Source: Rhodocyclaceae bacterium (GTDB lineage: Bacteria; Pseudomonadota; Gammaproteobacteria; Burkholderiales; Rhodocyclaceae). Taken from it: a stretch of DNA of 64,000 nucleotides. The stretch spans positions 1 through 64,000 of the forward strand of contig JAVBXY010000031.1 of assembly GCA_030824275.1 (NCBI GenBank). The letters run 5' to 3'. Shown here piece by piece: positions 36,007-45,133 of the stretch. The position numbers were made by a program, and so were the translations under genes. The notes under the pieces were generated by a model. It searched no databases, had not been told where the DNA came from, and worked only from the letters and a program-made list of their open reading frames with translations. The first letter of the stretch is position 1; the number at the start of each line of letters is the position of its first letter.

Positions 36007-38667
36007 TCAGTTGCGATCCTGCTTGCGCAGACGCAGTGGGGGCACGTAGAGCGGCGGCGGTGCTTCCGGTGGAACGGCGAGTTCCTGCTGTTCGACTACG
36101 GGCGTGATGCGCTGGAGCTGGGGCGGCAGGGCGGCGAGGTCAACCCTGGGCATCAAGCTTGGCAAGATGCCCAGTGTCGTGTCGGCAGTGACGTCCTCTT
36201 CCCCGCCCATCAATTCCTCGGCCGGCGTATTCGCCAGTGAAACGACAGGGATCGGCACGACGGGGAGCGCCGCAGTGATGGTGGCGGTGGTGCGCCGCAC
36301 GATAGGTGCGCAACAGGTCGACGCAAAGGCATAGTTGATTCCTGCGCCGCCGGTTGTAATGGCTGCTTGCGTCAGCGTGAAGCCGGTGAAACTGATCGTT
36401 TTGTTGGCGCCAACGGCGGCGGTATCGAAGTTTGCGGTACCGGCGCCGGTCAATGTGACGCCAGCGGGGCTGCCCTTCAGTCCGGTAAAGGTCGCCACGG
36501 TGGTGCCGTCGGCGGTCTTGTTGGCGCCATCGGGGAACACCAGCATGTATTGCGTCAGCGGACTGCCGGTGCCGGTGAAGAAAGTCGAATAGTTCGTCGG
36601 CGTGGCGTAGGAGCTCGGGTTGTAGTAGATGTTGGTCGGCGTCACGGGGTCAGGGCCCGTGGTGGTGATGAAGGTTCCCGCCAAGCCGCCATTGGTGAAC
36701 TTGACCGTGCCGCCAGCTGCTCCCGGCCCGGTACCGGCAAAGCCCGCCATCAGCGTCAATCCCCGCGCCACGCCCAGAGTGGCGAGATCCTCGCCGGCGG
36801 TGACGCTGCCTCGGGTCAGCGTCATCAGCGTCGTACCGGGATTGACCGTGTTGTTCAGGTTGATATCGCGGCCGGCGCAGATGGCGATGTTGCCGTCGGT
36901 GGTCGTAATGCCCGCAGTGTTGTTGGGGGCAATCCTCAGTATGTTGACGTCGCGTCCGGCGCTCAACAGAACGCTGCCGTTGGTGGTTGTGATCAAGGCA
37001 TTGACGTTGATGTCCTGTCCACAACACACCACCAGGTTGCCCTTGTTGGTCGTGATGGCCGCGTTGATGTTCACGTCGCCGGTGGCGTTCAAGGTCAGGG
37101 TTGCCGAGGTCGTCGGTGTATAGGTGAGCGCCGAGGCGACGGTGATATTGCCCAGGCCCGAGGCGGGAACGCCCGGCGCACCGGAGTTGGTTGTGGTGAT
37201 GGTGATGTTGGTGCCGGTGCCTGCCTCCAATGCGGCGCGCAGGGCGGCGACATCCACCGTGGCCGCACCGACACCTGAGTTCGGTGTGAAGACGCCACCG
37301 GCCAGGGTCGCGTTGACGGTGCCGGCGCCGATGGTCACGTCGGCAGGATCGAGCAGCCACAGTCCGTGATTGCCGTTCGGTGCGCTGGCACTGACGCTGA
37401 TGCCGACCACGTCCAGCCAGTGGGCGGAGGTTTCAATCAAGCCACCGTCGCCGCCCAGGGCGCCGCCACGAGCCGTGATGCTGCCGTAGGCGCGCGTTGA
37501 TTCGTTGCCCCACAAAATCACCTTGCCGCCCTTGCCATTGGTGATGGCATCAGCAGTGATGGTGGAGCCCGCGCTCATGTAGGTCGCTGTGGCATTGGCC
37601 ACTGCGGGGTTCGTGCCCTGGTAGTCGCCGCCGACCAGAACGCTACCGCCACCAACGTCGCCGGAGGCATTGATGTGTGCGTCGAAGAGCCCCACGTGAT
37701 GGGCGGTCAGCGTGGCGCTGCCGCCGGCGAGGCCGGTGCCCTGGCCGGAAACGTCGATCGTTCCGCTGACATTGACCGTGCCGATGTCCATGTCGCCCAG
37801 CAGCATGACGCTGCCTTTGCGATTGACGATGGTTTGCGCCTGGATCACCCCGGTGTTGTTCACCGCGCTCAGCAGCAGGTTTCCGGCTGCCTTGGCGCTC
37901 AGCAATACTTGTCCGCCGTCGGCCTGGATCAGCCCGCCGTTCTGCGCCAGCGCGTTGATCGCGCCCTGGCTTACCGTGACATTGAGCAGGCCGTCGCCGG
38001 CCACGTCGAGGGTCGCGGCGCTGCCGGCGGCCAGCGTCACGGAGCCCAGGCGGGCGACGATGATGCCTTCGTTGCTGACATTGGCGCCGAGCAGGGCGAC
38101 ATAGCCGCCGTCGGCATTGATCGTTCCCTGATTCAGGATCGTGGCGGTACTGTCGCCGGCAAGCTGATAGCGGCCGGCCATGAAATCGCTGTCGCTCATG
38201 GCCAGGGTGGATGCAACCAGGCCGCCGACGTTAACCTGTGCGCCGATGCCAAACAGGATGCCGTTCGGATTAAGCAGGAAGACCTTGCCGTTGGCCGACA
38301 GATTGCCGAGGATCACCGAGGGGTCCGCGCCCAGCACCCGGTTGAGCGCCACGGAACTGCTGTTGGGTTGAATGAACTGGACCGTCTCGCCCTGACCGAT
38401 GCTGAAACTCTGCCAGTTGATCGCCACGTTCTGGCTCGACTGGGTGATGACCGTACTGCCGGCTGTGCTGCCGATAGTGGCGCCACCCTCTGCGACGACA
38501 CCGCCCGTGGGCAGCGCCAGGGCGTTCGCTCCAAACGCCAACAGCAGGGAGGCGGCCATGCGCTTGAGCGCGAGGTGTTCGCTCCCCTTGGCATCGCCGA
38601 CTGGCGATGGCTTCATGCCGGGAGGGCGACGAGTGCTGTTCCTGATGAGCAATTGGGTGGCATTCAT
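36007..38667 (-). CDS. TpsA exoprotein, filamentous-haemagglutinin N-terminal domain
   Basis: An 886-residue secreted protein. A long, charged N-terminus and a signal (RMAASLLLAFGANALALP) precede the TPS secretion domain at about 52-170, which has NVAINWQSFSIGQGETVQF and the hallmark NPNGILFG. The rest is a Gly/Thr/Val/Asn-rich beta-helix with repeats such as GDVNINAAI and GRDVNIL. It ends in a Pro-rich tail (PPEAPPPLYVPPLRLRK). It is secreted by the TpsB encoded upstream and is probably an adhesin or matrix protein. The several open frames on the other strand are shadows of the repetitive code. Confidence 0.9.
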   Translation of the reverse strand: MNATQLLIRNSTRRPPGMKPSPVGDAKGSEHLALKRMAASLLLAFGANALALPTGGVVAEGGATIGSTAGSTVITQSSQNVAINWQSFSIGQGETVQFIQPNSSSVALNRVLGADPSVILGNLSANGKVFLLNPNGILFGIGAQVNVGGLVASTLAMSDSDFMAGRYQLAGDSTATILNQGTINADGGYVALLGANVSNEGIIVARLGSVTLAAGSAATLDVAGDGLLNVTVSQGAINALAQNGGLIQADGGQVLLSAKAAGNLLLSAVNNTGVIQAQTIVNRKGSVMLLGDMDIGTVNVSGTIDVSGQGTGLAGGSATLTAHHVGLFDAHINASGDVGGGSVLVGGDYQGTNPAVANATATYMSAGSTITADAITNGKGGKVILWGNESTRAYGSITARGGALGGDGGLIETSAHWLDVVGISVSASAPNGNHGLWLLDPADVTIGAGTVNATLAGGVFTPNSGVGAATVDVAALRAALEAGTGTNITITTTNSGAPGVPASGLGNITVASALTYTPTTSATLTLNATGDVNINAAITTNKGNLVVCCGQDINVNALITTTNGSVLLSAGRDVNILRIAPNNTAGITTTDGNIAICAGRDINLNNTVNPGTTLMTLTRGSVTAGEDLATLGVARGLTLMAGFAGTGPGAAGGTVKFTNGGLAGTFITTTGPDPVTPTNIYYNPSSYATPTNYSTFFTGTGSPLTQYMLVFPDGANKTADGTTVATFTGLKGSPAGVTLTGAGTANFDTAAVGANKTISFTGFTLTQAAITTGGAGINYAFASTCCAPIVRRTTATITAALPVVPIPVVSLANTPAEELMGGEEDVTADTTLGILPSLMPRVDLAALPPQLQRITPVVEQQELAVPPEAPPPLYVPPLRLRKQDRN

Positions 38668-38726
38668 TTTCGTGTTCCGTTCTTCATTGGATATTCCTGA
38701 GCCAGCGGCCGAGTGCCTTGACTCGC

Positions 38727-40394
38727 TCAGAAATATTTGACGAGCTGTATCCAGAATCGACCCGATTCATCCGGGGCAGATGTCGCTTTTTCATTACCCA
38801 GCTTTACGGCGTAGTAGAGCCTTGCCGAAAAGTTGTTGGCCTCCACCCAGCTCAGCCCGATGCCGGCGCCGCTCAGGGTCCGGGTGTTCGGCCCGGCGGC
38901 CCATGGGTGTTTGTGCGTGGTAACGCTGCCGGTATCGACGAAGCCGATCAGGTGCATCTGTCCGGGCATAGTGGTGCTGAATTTCGGCAACAGATAGCGG
39001 GCCTCCAGGGTCAGTACATAGCCCTTGTCCGCATAGGCTTCGCCTTCCGGGTAGGCGCGCACGCCATACATGCCGCCGAGTTCCATCTTTTCCGACGAAT
39101 CCAGGTTCTTCGAGGCGACCTGGCCGTTGATGGCGGCGGAGACCGAGACCGAATCGGTCACGCGCTGTAGCCGCATGGCCCGAAAGCCGAGTTTGTCGAA
39201 ATGTCCATTGGCTTTCGCCGTCGCCGCATCGATGACTCTTGCCGCCGGCGTCACGATGTCGATGTTGCCGGTGGACCAGGTGAGTCCATAGGTGCTTACC
39301 CCGCCGCCGCCGAAGCGGTCGCGCTGGTCGCCGTGGAGGCTGGCCATCAGGACCTGGGCCTTCTTGTCGGTGACTGTCGAGGTCGAATCCACCCTGTCCT
39401 GGAAGGTCTTGTCGTCGTAGGCCAGTCCGGCGTAGAGGTTGTTGTTGCGCGAACGGATCAGCGGGTAGCTGCCATAGATGCTGGCGATTTCCGCCGTGCC
39501 GTTGGCGCGCAGGCTCTCGAACTCTCTACCCAGCTTGTATTTCAGGCCGCTGTAGGCGGCACCGACCATCGCCTTGCCGACATGTATCTGATAGGAGGCA
39601 CGGGCGTAGTTCAGTCCCTGTCCTGTGGTCATGACACGCAATGACGCGACGTCACCATGGCCAGTCGGGTTGTTGATATTGACGGTGGCCCCGAGGCGGT
39701 ATTCACCGGTATAGCGGTTGCCCGCGTTGTCGAAATCGACTTCTCCCGAGATCAGGGGGCCCGGCGTGAGTTCGACGTTCAGATCGGAAGCGCCGACCGA
39801 AGCACCGGGAATCAAGGTCGACTTGACCTTCACACCCGGCAGATCGGACAGCAGCAGCAAGCGACTTTCCAGCGGCGCGGACTGGATCACGTCACCACTG
39901 TTCAGGCCGTCCAGATGAGACTGGGCCAGATCGTTGGAGAGCCGGGTCTGGTTGTTCAGCGTGATCGTGCCGTATTGGCCCTCGATCACGGCGATGCTCA
40001 CCGCGCCATCCTGAATTTCCTGCACCGGCAGATAGGCCTGGGCCAGGAAGAAGCCGTTGCGCCGATAGTGGTTGGCGATCTTTGTCGCCATGCCGCGCAG
40101 ATCGGTCAGGCTCAGTTCGCTGTCGGGCGTGAATTCCGTGATCGCCAGCAGCTCTGCTTCGGAATAGTAGCGAGCGCCGGTCACCGACAAGCGTTTGACG
40201 ATGATTTTTTCCCCGGCCGCGTCGGCGATTGCCGGTTCGCTGGGGGCCGGCACCTCGACCTTGGGCTCTTCCCTCTCTGGCAGCGGAGGCGGTGGAATCT
40301 GTTGCAACTGGCTGCCGGCATCGGGTTGCTGCTGGGCAAATACGCCGGGACTCGCCAGCAACAAGGCAATGATGAGTGGTTTTGTCTTCAGCAT
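38727..40394 (-). CDS. TpsB outer-membrane transporter (ShlB/FhaC family)
   Basis: A 555-residue transporter starting at the ATG 40394; the signal peptide ends at GVFAQ. A proline-rich linker (QQIPPPPLPEREEP) leads to POTRA domains (about 55-210) and a 16-strand barrel ending in a final aromatic, KYF. The barrel motif near residue 440, VRAYPEGEAYADKGYVL, is the conserved VRGY/F-type L6 loop sequence of this Omp85 branch. It exports the TpsA encoded 59 bp downstream. Site 4 lies 76 bp upstream. Confidence 0.9.
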   Translation of the reverse strand: MLKTKPLIIALLLASPGVFAQQQPDAGSQLQQIPPPPLPEREEPKVEVPAPSEPAIADAAGEKIIVKRLSVTGARYYSEAELLAITEFTPDSELSLTDLRGMATKIANHYRRNGFFLAQAYLPVQEIQDGAVSIAVIEGQYGTITLNNQTRLSNDLAQSHLDGLNSGDVIQSAPLESRLLLLSDLPGVKVKSTLIPGASVGASDLNVELTPGPLISGEVDFDNAGNRYTGEYRLGATVNINNPTGHGDVASLRVMTTGQGLNYARASYQIHVGKAMVGAAYSGLKYKLGREFESLRANGTAEIASIYGSYPLIRSRNNNLYAGLAYDDKTFQDRVDSTSTVTDKKAQVLMASLHGDQRDRFGGGGVSTYGLTWSTGNIDIVTPAARVIDAATAKANGHFDKLGFRAMRLQRVTDSVSVSAAINGQVASKNLDSSEKMELGGMYGVRAYPEGEAYADKGYVLTLEARYLLPKFSTTMPGQMHLIGFVDTGSVTTHKHPWAAGPNTRTLSGAGIGLSWVEANNFSARLYYAVKLGNEKATSAPDESGRFWIQLVKYF

Positions 40395-40470
40395 GAGTCT
40401 TCCTGTCGTTCGCCCGGAAAAGGGATGGGCGCTAATGTCGGACAGGATGCGCAGAATCCCCGCTGCCGAC

Positions 40471-40486
40471 AGTGCGGTGGCGCACA
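40471..40486 (-). promoter_or_regulatory. Operator-like palindrome, site 4
   Basis: AGTGCGGTGGCGCACA on the + strand, 13 of 16 with site 1. It lies 76 bp upstream of the tpsB start, in the gap after the MlaC-like gene. Confidence 0.55.
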
Positions 40487-40533
40487 TGAGGCGGCCATTG
40501 GGGACATCTACCGGGATCGTCTATTGGGAGCGT

Positions 40534-41313
40534 CTATGGGTGGCCGCGCAGGATGCTGGGGGCTACCCCGTACAGGAACAGAATGCCGCGCGTTTCGCTG
40601 TCATCGGCGCTGATGCCGGCGCCGGCATGCCGGTTCTTGGCTGCAAGAAAGCGGATCAACTCGTCGATGCCGCCGTCGCGAATGATCTCGGCGAATGAGG
40701 AACGATAGGTCGTGGTCAGGCTGATGCCGGCGATACGGATGTCGTAGACTTTCCAGCCATCGGACATTTTTTCCATGTCGTAGTCGATGCTCATCCGTTC
40801 CACGCCGGGCTTCTTGACCGTCGATTTGACCGTGACATCGGTGTCGCCTGCTGCGAGCGCCAACGGCTTGTACTCGATGATTTCATCGCGATAGTTCACC
40901 AGCGCCGCGTAATACGTGCGGACCAGCAAGGTCTTGAACTCGGCGACGAGTGCAGCCTGTTGCTCGGGCGTGGCGAGCTTCCAGTTGCGCGCCATGGCGA
41001 GTTGCGTCATGTGAGGGAAGTCGAACAACGGCAGTATGGTTTTTTCCAGAAGTTCGGCAATGCTGGTCGAGCTTTTCCCGGCGCTCTTGCCCTCCTGCTT
41101 GAGCCGGGTGGTCACGACCGTAGTGGCGGCGCTCAGGAGCGCATCGGGCGCGACCGCCCGTGTCGTTGTAATGGCGGGAGCTGGCGAGGACAGGCTGGCC
41201 GTACTGGTGTCCGTGATCGATGGCGCTTCTGCATGCGCAAGGCCTGTGAATCCACTGCCCAGTCCAAGGACGGTGACATGCATGGCGAAACTGGCAAGTA
41301 GTGTGGGACGCAT
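40534..41313 (-). CDS. MlaC-like phospholipid-binding periplasmic protein
   Basis: A 259-residue exported protein; the start at 41313 follows a GAGGT site and gives a signal peptide ending near AHAEA. Residues about 80-240 match the MlaC/Ttg2D family: LLEKTILPLFDFPHMTQLAMARNW, then AALVAEFKTLLVRTYYAAL, then DGWKVYDIRIAGISLTTTYRSSF. MlaC ferries phospholipids between the outer membrane and the MlaFEDB transporter. No other mla gene is near, so it may serve a separate role. It is divergent from the PA2779-type gene. Confidence 0.85.
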   Translation of the reverse strand: MRPTLLASFAMHVTVLGLGSGFTGLAHAEAPSITDTSTASLSSPAPAITTTRAVAPDALLSAATTVVTTRLKQEGKSAGKSSTSIAELLEKTILPLFDFPHMTQLAMARNWKLATPEQQAALVAEFKTLLVRTYYAALVNYRDEIIEYKPLALAAGDTDVTVKSTVKKPGVERMSIDYDMEKMSDGWKVYDIRIAGISLTTTYRSSFAEIIRDGGIDELIRFLAAKNRHAGAGISADDSETRGILFLYGVAPSILRGHP

Positions 41314-41473
41314 GGCGAAGACCTCGGTAGTTGCTACGCAGCAATGGGAGTCTTCCCCTTGGACAACGTAACGCCTATCCCGATTCTTGGCCTGACCGGC
41401 GCGACAAGCTGTTCGCTGTCGCACATATGCCGGCCGCAGAGCCTGATTGCTGCTGGCGTGATCGGCAGCCTTG

Positions 41474-41489
41474 TATGCGCCAGCGCACA
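41474..41489 (+). promoter_or_regulatory. Operator-like palindrome, site 5
   Basis: TATGCGCCAGCGCACA, 14 of 16 with site 1 and followed by GA. It lies 93 bp before the PA2779-type gene and 160 bp before the divergent MlaC-like gene, so it could act on both. Confidence 0.6.
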
Positions 41490-41582
41490 GACACGGCACG
41501 GGGGCAGCGCCAAAGTCGGCACCAAGTTCTCATGCCTTTGAAGTGGGAGCGAGTCCGACCCGACCCACCACAGGAGATTGAG

Positions 41583-41936
41583 ATGAATTCCGCTTTCAAG
41601 AAAATGCTTTGCCGCTTTCTGGCCGTCGCTCTCATCACATTGCCCTTCCAGACCGGACAGGCAAGCATGATCGGTACGGACCAGGTAACCGCCGCAGCAA
41701 CTGTCCAGGCAGACCGCAGTCTGGTGACCAACTACCTGAGTCGTTCGCAGACCGTCAGCGAGTTCCAGGCCCTGGGCCTGAGCGTGCAGGAAGCGAAGGA
41801 TCGTGTCGACGCGATGACCGATGCTGAAGTCGGCACCCTGGCCGGCAAGATCAGTTCGGCTCCCGCCGGTGGCGATGGCCTGGTCGTACTGGTGTTGGTC
41901 GTGTTCTTCATTTGGTACTTCGCCTTCCGCCGCTAG
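41583..41936 (+). CDS. PA2779-family small membrane protein
   Basis: A 117-residue protein. The ATG at 41583 has an AGGAGA site. A signal or first helix (FLAVALITLPFQTGQAS) precedes a soluble helical part (NYLSRSQTVSEFQALGLSVQEAKDRVDAMTDAEV). A C-terminal membrane helix, GLVVLVLVVFFIWYFAFRR, ends the protein. This is the layout of Pseudomonas PA2779-type proteins, always found next to a PA2778-type cysteine peptidase as here. Function unknown. Confidence 0.8.
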   Translation: MNSAFKKMLCRFLAVALITLPFQTGQASMIGTDQVTAAATVQADRSLVTNYLSRSQTVSEFQALGLSVQEAKDRVDAMTDAEVGTLAGKISSAPAGGDGLVVLVLVVFFIWYFAFRR

Positions 41937-41965
41937 GCAGGATTGCAAAGAACGTTCGACTGGAA

Positions 41966-42955
41966 ATGCCGTCGATGCCGGACTTTCTGGCCTGTTTTGG
42001 AAGCGCCCGCTCGATTGCGGGCGTCTTTCTGTGCCTGCTCGGCCTGGGTGGTTGCGCCTCCCTGGTGCCGCAAACCATGGGATTGCGCGATGCCTGGCCA
42101 GCGGAAGTCGCCCCTCGTGTTGAGTTGCGTGAGACCCCATTCTTCCCCCAGCAGGAATATCAGTGCGGCCCCGCCGCGCTGGCGACCCTGCTGGTTCATT
42201 CCGGCGTGCCGGTATCGCCGCAAGAGCTCGTCAAGCAGGTCTATCTCCCCGGACGCGAGGGCAGTCTGCAATCGGAAATGCTGGCCGCACCCCGTCGCCA
42301 TGGCCGGGTTTCCTACCTGCTTGCACCGCGCTTCGACGACCTGCTGCGGGAGATCGCTGCAGGCAATCCGGTCCTTGTCCTGCAAGACACGGGGCTTGGC
42401 CCCCTCACCAACTGGCACTACGCCGTGGTGGTCGGCTTCGACTATCCGGCCGGTGAGCTGTACTTGCGCTCTGGGGAAACCGCCCGGCTGGCCGTCCCGT
42501 TTACCGTCTTCGAATACACTTGGAAAAAGAGCAATTACTGGGCAATGGTCATCCTGCCACCGGACCGCATGCCGGCTACCGCCAGCGAGTCCGCTTACCT
42601 GGCGGCGATCATGGCCATGGAACGTGTCGCCGAGCCCGCTGCGGCGATATCGGCCTATTCGACATTCCTCGCCCGCTGGCCGGGAAACGTTCCCGCCAGC
42701 ATTGCACTGGCCAACCGGCATCACGCAATGGGCCAGTTTGTTTCGGCGGAATCGGTGTTGCGGCGCGCGTTCACCCTCCATCCGGATTCCGTGCCGGTGA
42801 TCAACAATCTGGCCCAGACCCTCTCCGACATGGGGCGCAATGAAGAGGCTCTGGCGATTATCGACGGCGCGAAGGCACCTGACGATGGCCCCTTCGCTGC
42901 GGCGCTACGCGACACCCATGCGCTGATCCTGCAATGTATTGGCCGGAATCGATAG
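41966..42955 (+). CDS. PA2778-family C39-like cysteine peptidase lipoprotein with TPR
   Basis: A 329-residue lipoprotein. I start at the ATG 41966 (a second ATG follows at 41975); the lipobox is LGGC. A papain-like C39 domain (about 60-195) has the catalytic Cys in YQCGPAALATLL and His in TNWHYAVVVGFDY. The C-terminal 110 residues form TPR-like helices (IALANRHHAMGQFVSAESVLRRAF, VINNLAQTLSDMGRNEEALAII). It is coupled with the PA2779-type gene. It probably cleaves or binds a peptide at the cell envelope; the substrate is unknown. Confidence 0.85.
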   Translation: MPSMPDFLACFGSARSIAGVFLCLLGLGGCASLVPQTMGLRDAWPAEVAPRVELRETPFFPQQEYQCGPAALATLLVHSGVPVSPQELVKQVYLPGREGSLQSEMLAAPRRHGRVSYLLAPRFDDLLREIAAGNPVLVLQDTGLGPLTNWHYAVVVGFDYPAGELYLRSGETARLAVPFTVFEYTWKKSNYWAMVILPPDRMPATASESAYLAAIMAMERVAEPAAAISAYSTFLARWPGNVPASIALANRHHAMGQFVSAESVLRRAFTLHPDSVPVINNLAQTLSDMGRNEEALAIIDGAKAPDDGPFAAALRDTHALILQCIGRNR

Positions 42956-42964
42956 CGCCGGCAG

Positions 42965-42980
42965 TGTGCGATATCGCACG
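42965..42980 (+). promoter_or_regulatory. Operator-like palindrome, site 6
   Basis: TGTGCGATATCGCACG, 13 of 16 with site 1, including a perfect 14-bp inner palindrome, followed by GA. It lies 75 bp before the RcnB-like gene. Confidence 0.6.
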
Positions 42981-43055
42981 GACAGCGCCAAGGCGATGGA
43001 TTACGCTCCCTGCGTGGCGTTTTGGCGCCATGCATTTCTACTTTGGGAGCCCATC

Positions 43056-43607
43056 ATGAAACCTGTTCACATGAAGACAAAATTTTTTACAGCCTTGTTG
43101 CTTGGAGGGATTCTTGCGGCGGGACCGGCGATGGCCGACAAACCATCGTGGGCCGGCAGCGATAAGAGTGACAAGGGTGGCAAGAACGAGCGCGGTGAGC
43201 GGCATGACGACAAACGCGAAGACAAGCGCGGTGACCGACGTGATGACGACAGGAAATCCGACCAGCGCGGCGAGCGTAATTCCGACGGCGATGGCCGCCA
43301 CTTCAAGCAGCAGCAATACACCGTCGTGCGTGAATACTACGGCGAGCAATACCGTGGTCGCCGCTGCCCGCCGGGCCTGGCCAAGAAGAACAATGGCTGC
43401 ATGCCGCCAGGGCAGGCAAAGAAATGGAAAGTGGGACAGCCACTGCCGCGTGAGGTGATCTATTACACAGTTCCGGCGCCCCTGGTGGTGAAGATCGGCC
43501 CGCCCCCGTCCGGCCATCGTTACGTGCGAGTCGCTGGCGACATCCTGATGATCGCCATCGGCACCGGCATGGTGGTCGACGCGATTCAGGATCTCGGCGG
43601 AATGTAG
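43056..43607 (+). CDS. RcnB-like exported protein
   Basis: A 183-residue exported protein; the ATG at 43056 follows GGGAGC. The signal peptide ends at AMADK. A very hydrophilic linker rich in Asp, Lys, Arg and Gly (DDKREDKRGDRRDDDRKSDQ, about 30-85) precedes the RcnB-type domain (CPPGLAKKNNGCMPPGQAKKW, YYTVPAPL, YVRVAGDILMIAIGTGMVVDAI). E. coli RcnB affects nickel/cobalt homeostasis; many relatives have no known role. It is followed 47 bp later by mipA, probably in one operon. Confidence 0.75.
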   Translation: MKPVHMKTKFFTALLLGGILAAGPAMADKPSWAGSDKSDKGGKNERGERHDDKREDKRGDRRDDDRKSDQRGERNSDGDGRHFKQQQYTVVREYYGEQYRGRRCPPGLAKKNNGCMPPGQAKKWKVGQPLPREVIYYTVPAPLVVKIGPPPSGHRYVRVAGDILMIAIGTGMVVDAIQDLGGM

Positions 43608-43654
43608 GCAAGGATGCCGGGGCCTCCGGCGTCGCTCAATCAAGGAAGCAGGCA

Positions 43655-45055
43655 ATGAAGACATTTTCCGGATATGCGCAGAAATCCTGCGCATCTGCTG
43701 CGCTTTGCCTGCTCCTGATCGCGGGGCCGGGCATGGCCGCCGAAGCGGATACGCCCATCGTCGCGGCCGTCGTCCCGGTGGCGGCAGGAGGGGCTGGACT
43801 GGGCGTGGCCATGCGCTCCGAGCAGTCCCTCTATCTGGGCGGCGGCACCCGCCACGACTTTGTTCCGCTCTACATCTACGAAGGCAAGCGCGTCTTTCTG
43901 GAGGCCTACCGCATCGGCTTGAAGTTCGAGCCGGTACCGGATGCCCGCCTGGATGCCTTTGTCGCCTATCGTTTCGAGGGCTACCCCTATGACCGCAGGC
44001 CGACCAGCCTGGCCGGCATGGCGAGCCGCGATCCGGGCGTCGACCTCGGCATCGGCTACCAGCAGCGCAAGCCCTGGGGCACCCTGTTCGGCGAACTGCT
44101 GACCGATGCCGGCAGTGGCTCCGGCGGCAGCGAGCTGCGGCTGGGCTATCGCTACGATCTGACGCTCGGCGGTTTGCAATTGCAACCCCAATTGAGTTTC
44201 GCCGCCCGCGATGCCCGCTTGAACAATTACTACTATGGCGTGCGTGCGTCGGAAGCCACGGCGACGCGTCCGGCCTATGAGCCCGGCGGCGGCGTCAATG
44301 TCGAGCTTGGTCTGGCCGCTGCCTATCGTCTTTCCGAACGCTGGCGGCTGATCGCCGGCCTATCCGCCAAGCGCTGGGATTCCGGCGTGCGCGCCAGCCC
44401 CATCGTCGAGAACCGTACCCAGATCGCCGGGCAGTTGGGCCTCGCCTACGATTTTTCGCCCACGCATGAAGCCTGGCCCGAAGGCCGGCCGCTGATCGTC
44501 AAGGTCTTGTACGGCAAATCCTCCGATTGCGACGTGGCCCAGGTGATGCTGCTCAAGTGCTATTCGACCAACACGGTGGACCAGACGCGGATCGCCGCAG
44601 TCGAACTCGGTCGCCCCTTCATCGAAGGCCTGAACGGCTGGCCGCTGGATTTCGTCGGCTATGTCGGGCTCCTGCAACACAAGGAGCGCGGTTTGCAGGC
44701 GGACTCCTGGCAGGCCAATGCCTATATGAAAGCCTATTACTACGGCTTTCCGTGGAGCGAACGGGTCCGCACCCGTCTGGGCTTCGGCGTCGGTGTTTCC
44801 TACGCCGGGCGCGTGCCCTATGTCGAAATGCGCGATCAACTGGCGCGGGGACGCAACAGCTCCCGCCTGCTGAGCTACCTCGATCCGAGCATCGACTTCA
44901 GCCTCGGTGACCTGATCGGCGTCAAGTCCATGAGCGAAACCTACGTCGGCCTTGGCGTGTCGCACCGCTCCGGCATCTTCGGTAGCTCCCGCCTGCTCGG
45001 CAATGTGAATGGCGGCTCGAACTACATCTACTCCTATGTGGAGTGGCGGATGTAG
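43655..45055 (+). CDS. MipA/OmpV-family outer-membrane protein
   Basis: A 466-residue outer-membrane beta-barrel. The signal peptide ends near GMAAEA. MipA/OmpV features are visible: YLGGGTRHDFVPLYIYEGKRVFLEAYRIGLKF at the start, alternating aromatic strands, and a C-terminal aromatic-rich strand (YIYSYVEWRM). It is longer than E. coli MipA (248), with extra strands in the middle (LNNYYYGVRASEA and onward). MipA scaffolds murein synthases and hydrolases in E. coli; many relatives are only porin-like. It ends the RcnB-like operon. Confidence 0.8.
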   Translation: MKTFSGYAQKSCASAALCLLLIAGPGMAAEADTPIVAAVVPVAAGGAGLGVAMRSEQSLYLGGGTRHDFVPLYIYEGKRVFLEAYRIGLKFEPVPDARLDAFVAYRFEGYPYDRRPTSLAGMASRDPGVDLGIGYQQRKPWGTLFGELLTDAGSGSGGSELRLGYRYDLTLGGLQLQPQLSFAARDARLNNYYYGVRASEATATRPAYEPGGGVNVELGLAAAYRLSERWRLIAGLSAKRWDSGVRASPIVENRTQIAGQLGLAYDFSPTHEAWPEGRPLIVKVLYGKSSDCDVAQVMLLKCYSTNTVDQTRIAAVELGRPFIEGLNGWPLDFVGYVGLLQHKERGLQADSWQANAYMKAYYYGFPWSERVRTRLGFGVGVSYAGRVPYVEMRDQLARGRNSSRLLSYLDPSIDFSLGDLIGVKSMSETYVGLGVSHRSGIFGSSRLLGNVNGGSNYIYSYVEWRM

Positions 45056-45087
45056 TAAATGCCGTGCCAAGTGGAGTCTGTATCGGG

Positions 45088-45113
45088 AAAAGTCGGCGCT
45101 GGCGGGACGGCGG
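45088..45113 (+). repeat. Short dispersed repeat, copy B
   Basis: AAAAGTCGGCGCTGGCGG then GACGGCGG, a full-length copy. It lies just after mipA and marks the left edge of the antitoxin/DUF2442 patch, with copy C in the same orientation on the other side. Confidence 0.75.
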
Positions 45114-45133
45114 AAATTGTGGTCTGTCCCCGA

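Noticed and set aside
36367-37278. Long open frames on the + strand over tpsA
   Set aside because: They are mirrors of the repetitive, GC-rich tpsA code; their products have no recognisable motif, and tpsA itself has a clear TPS domain and NPNGILFG motif.
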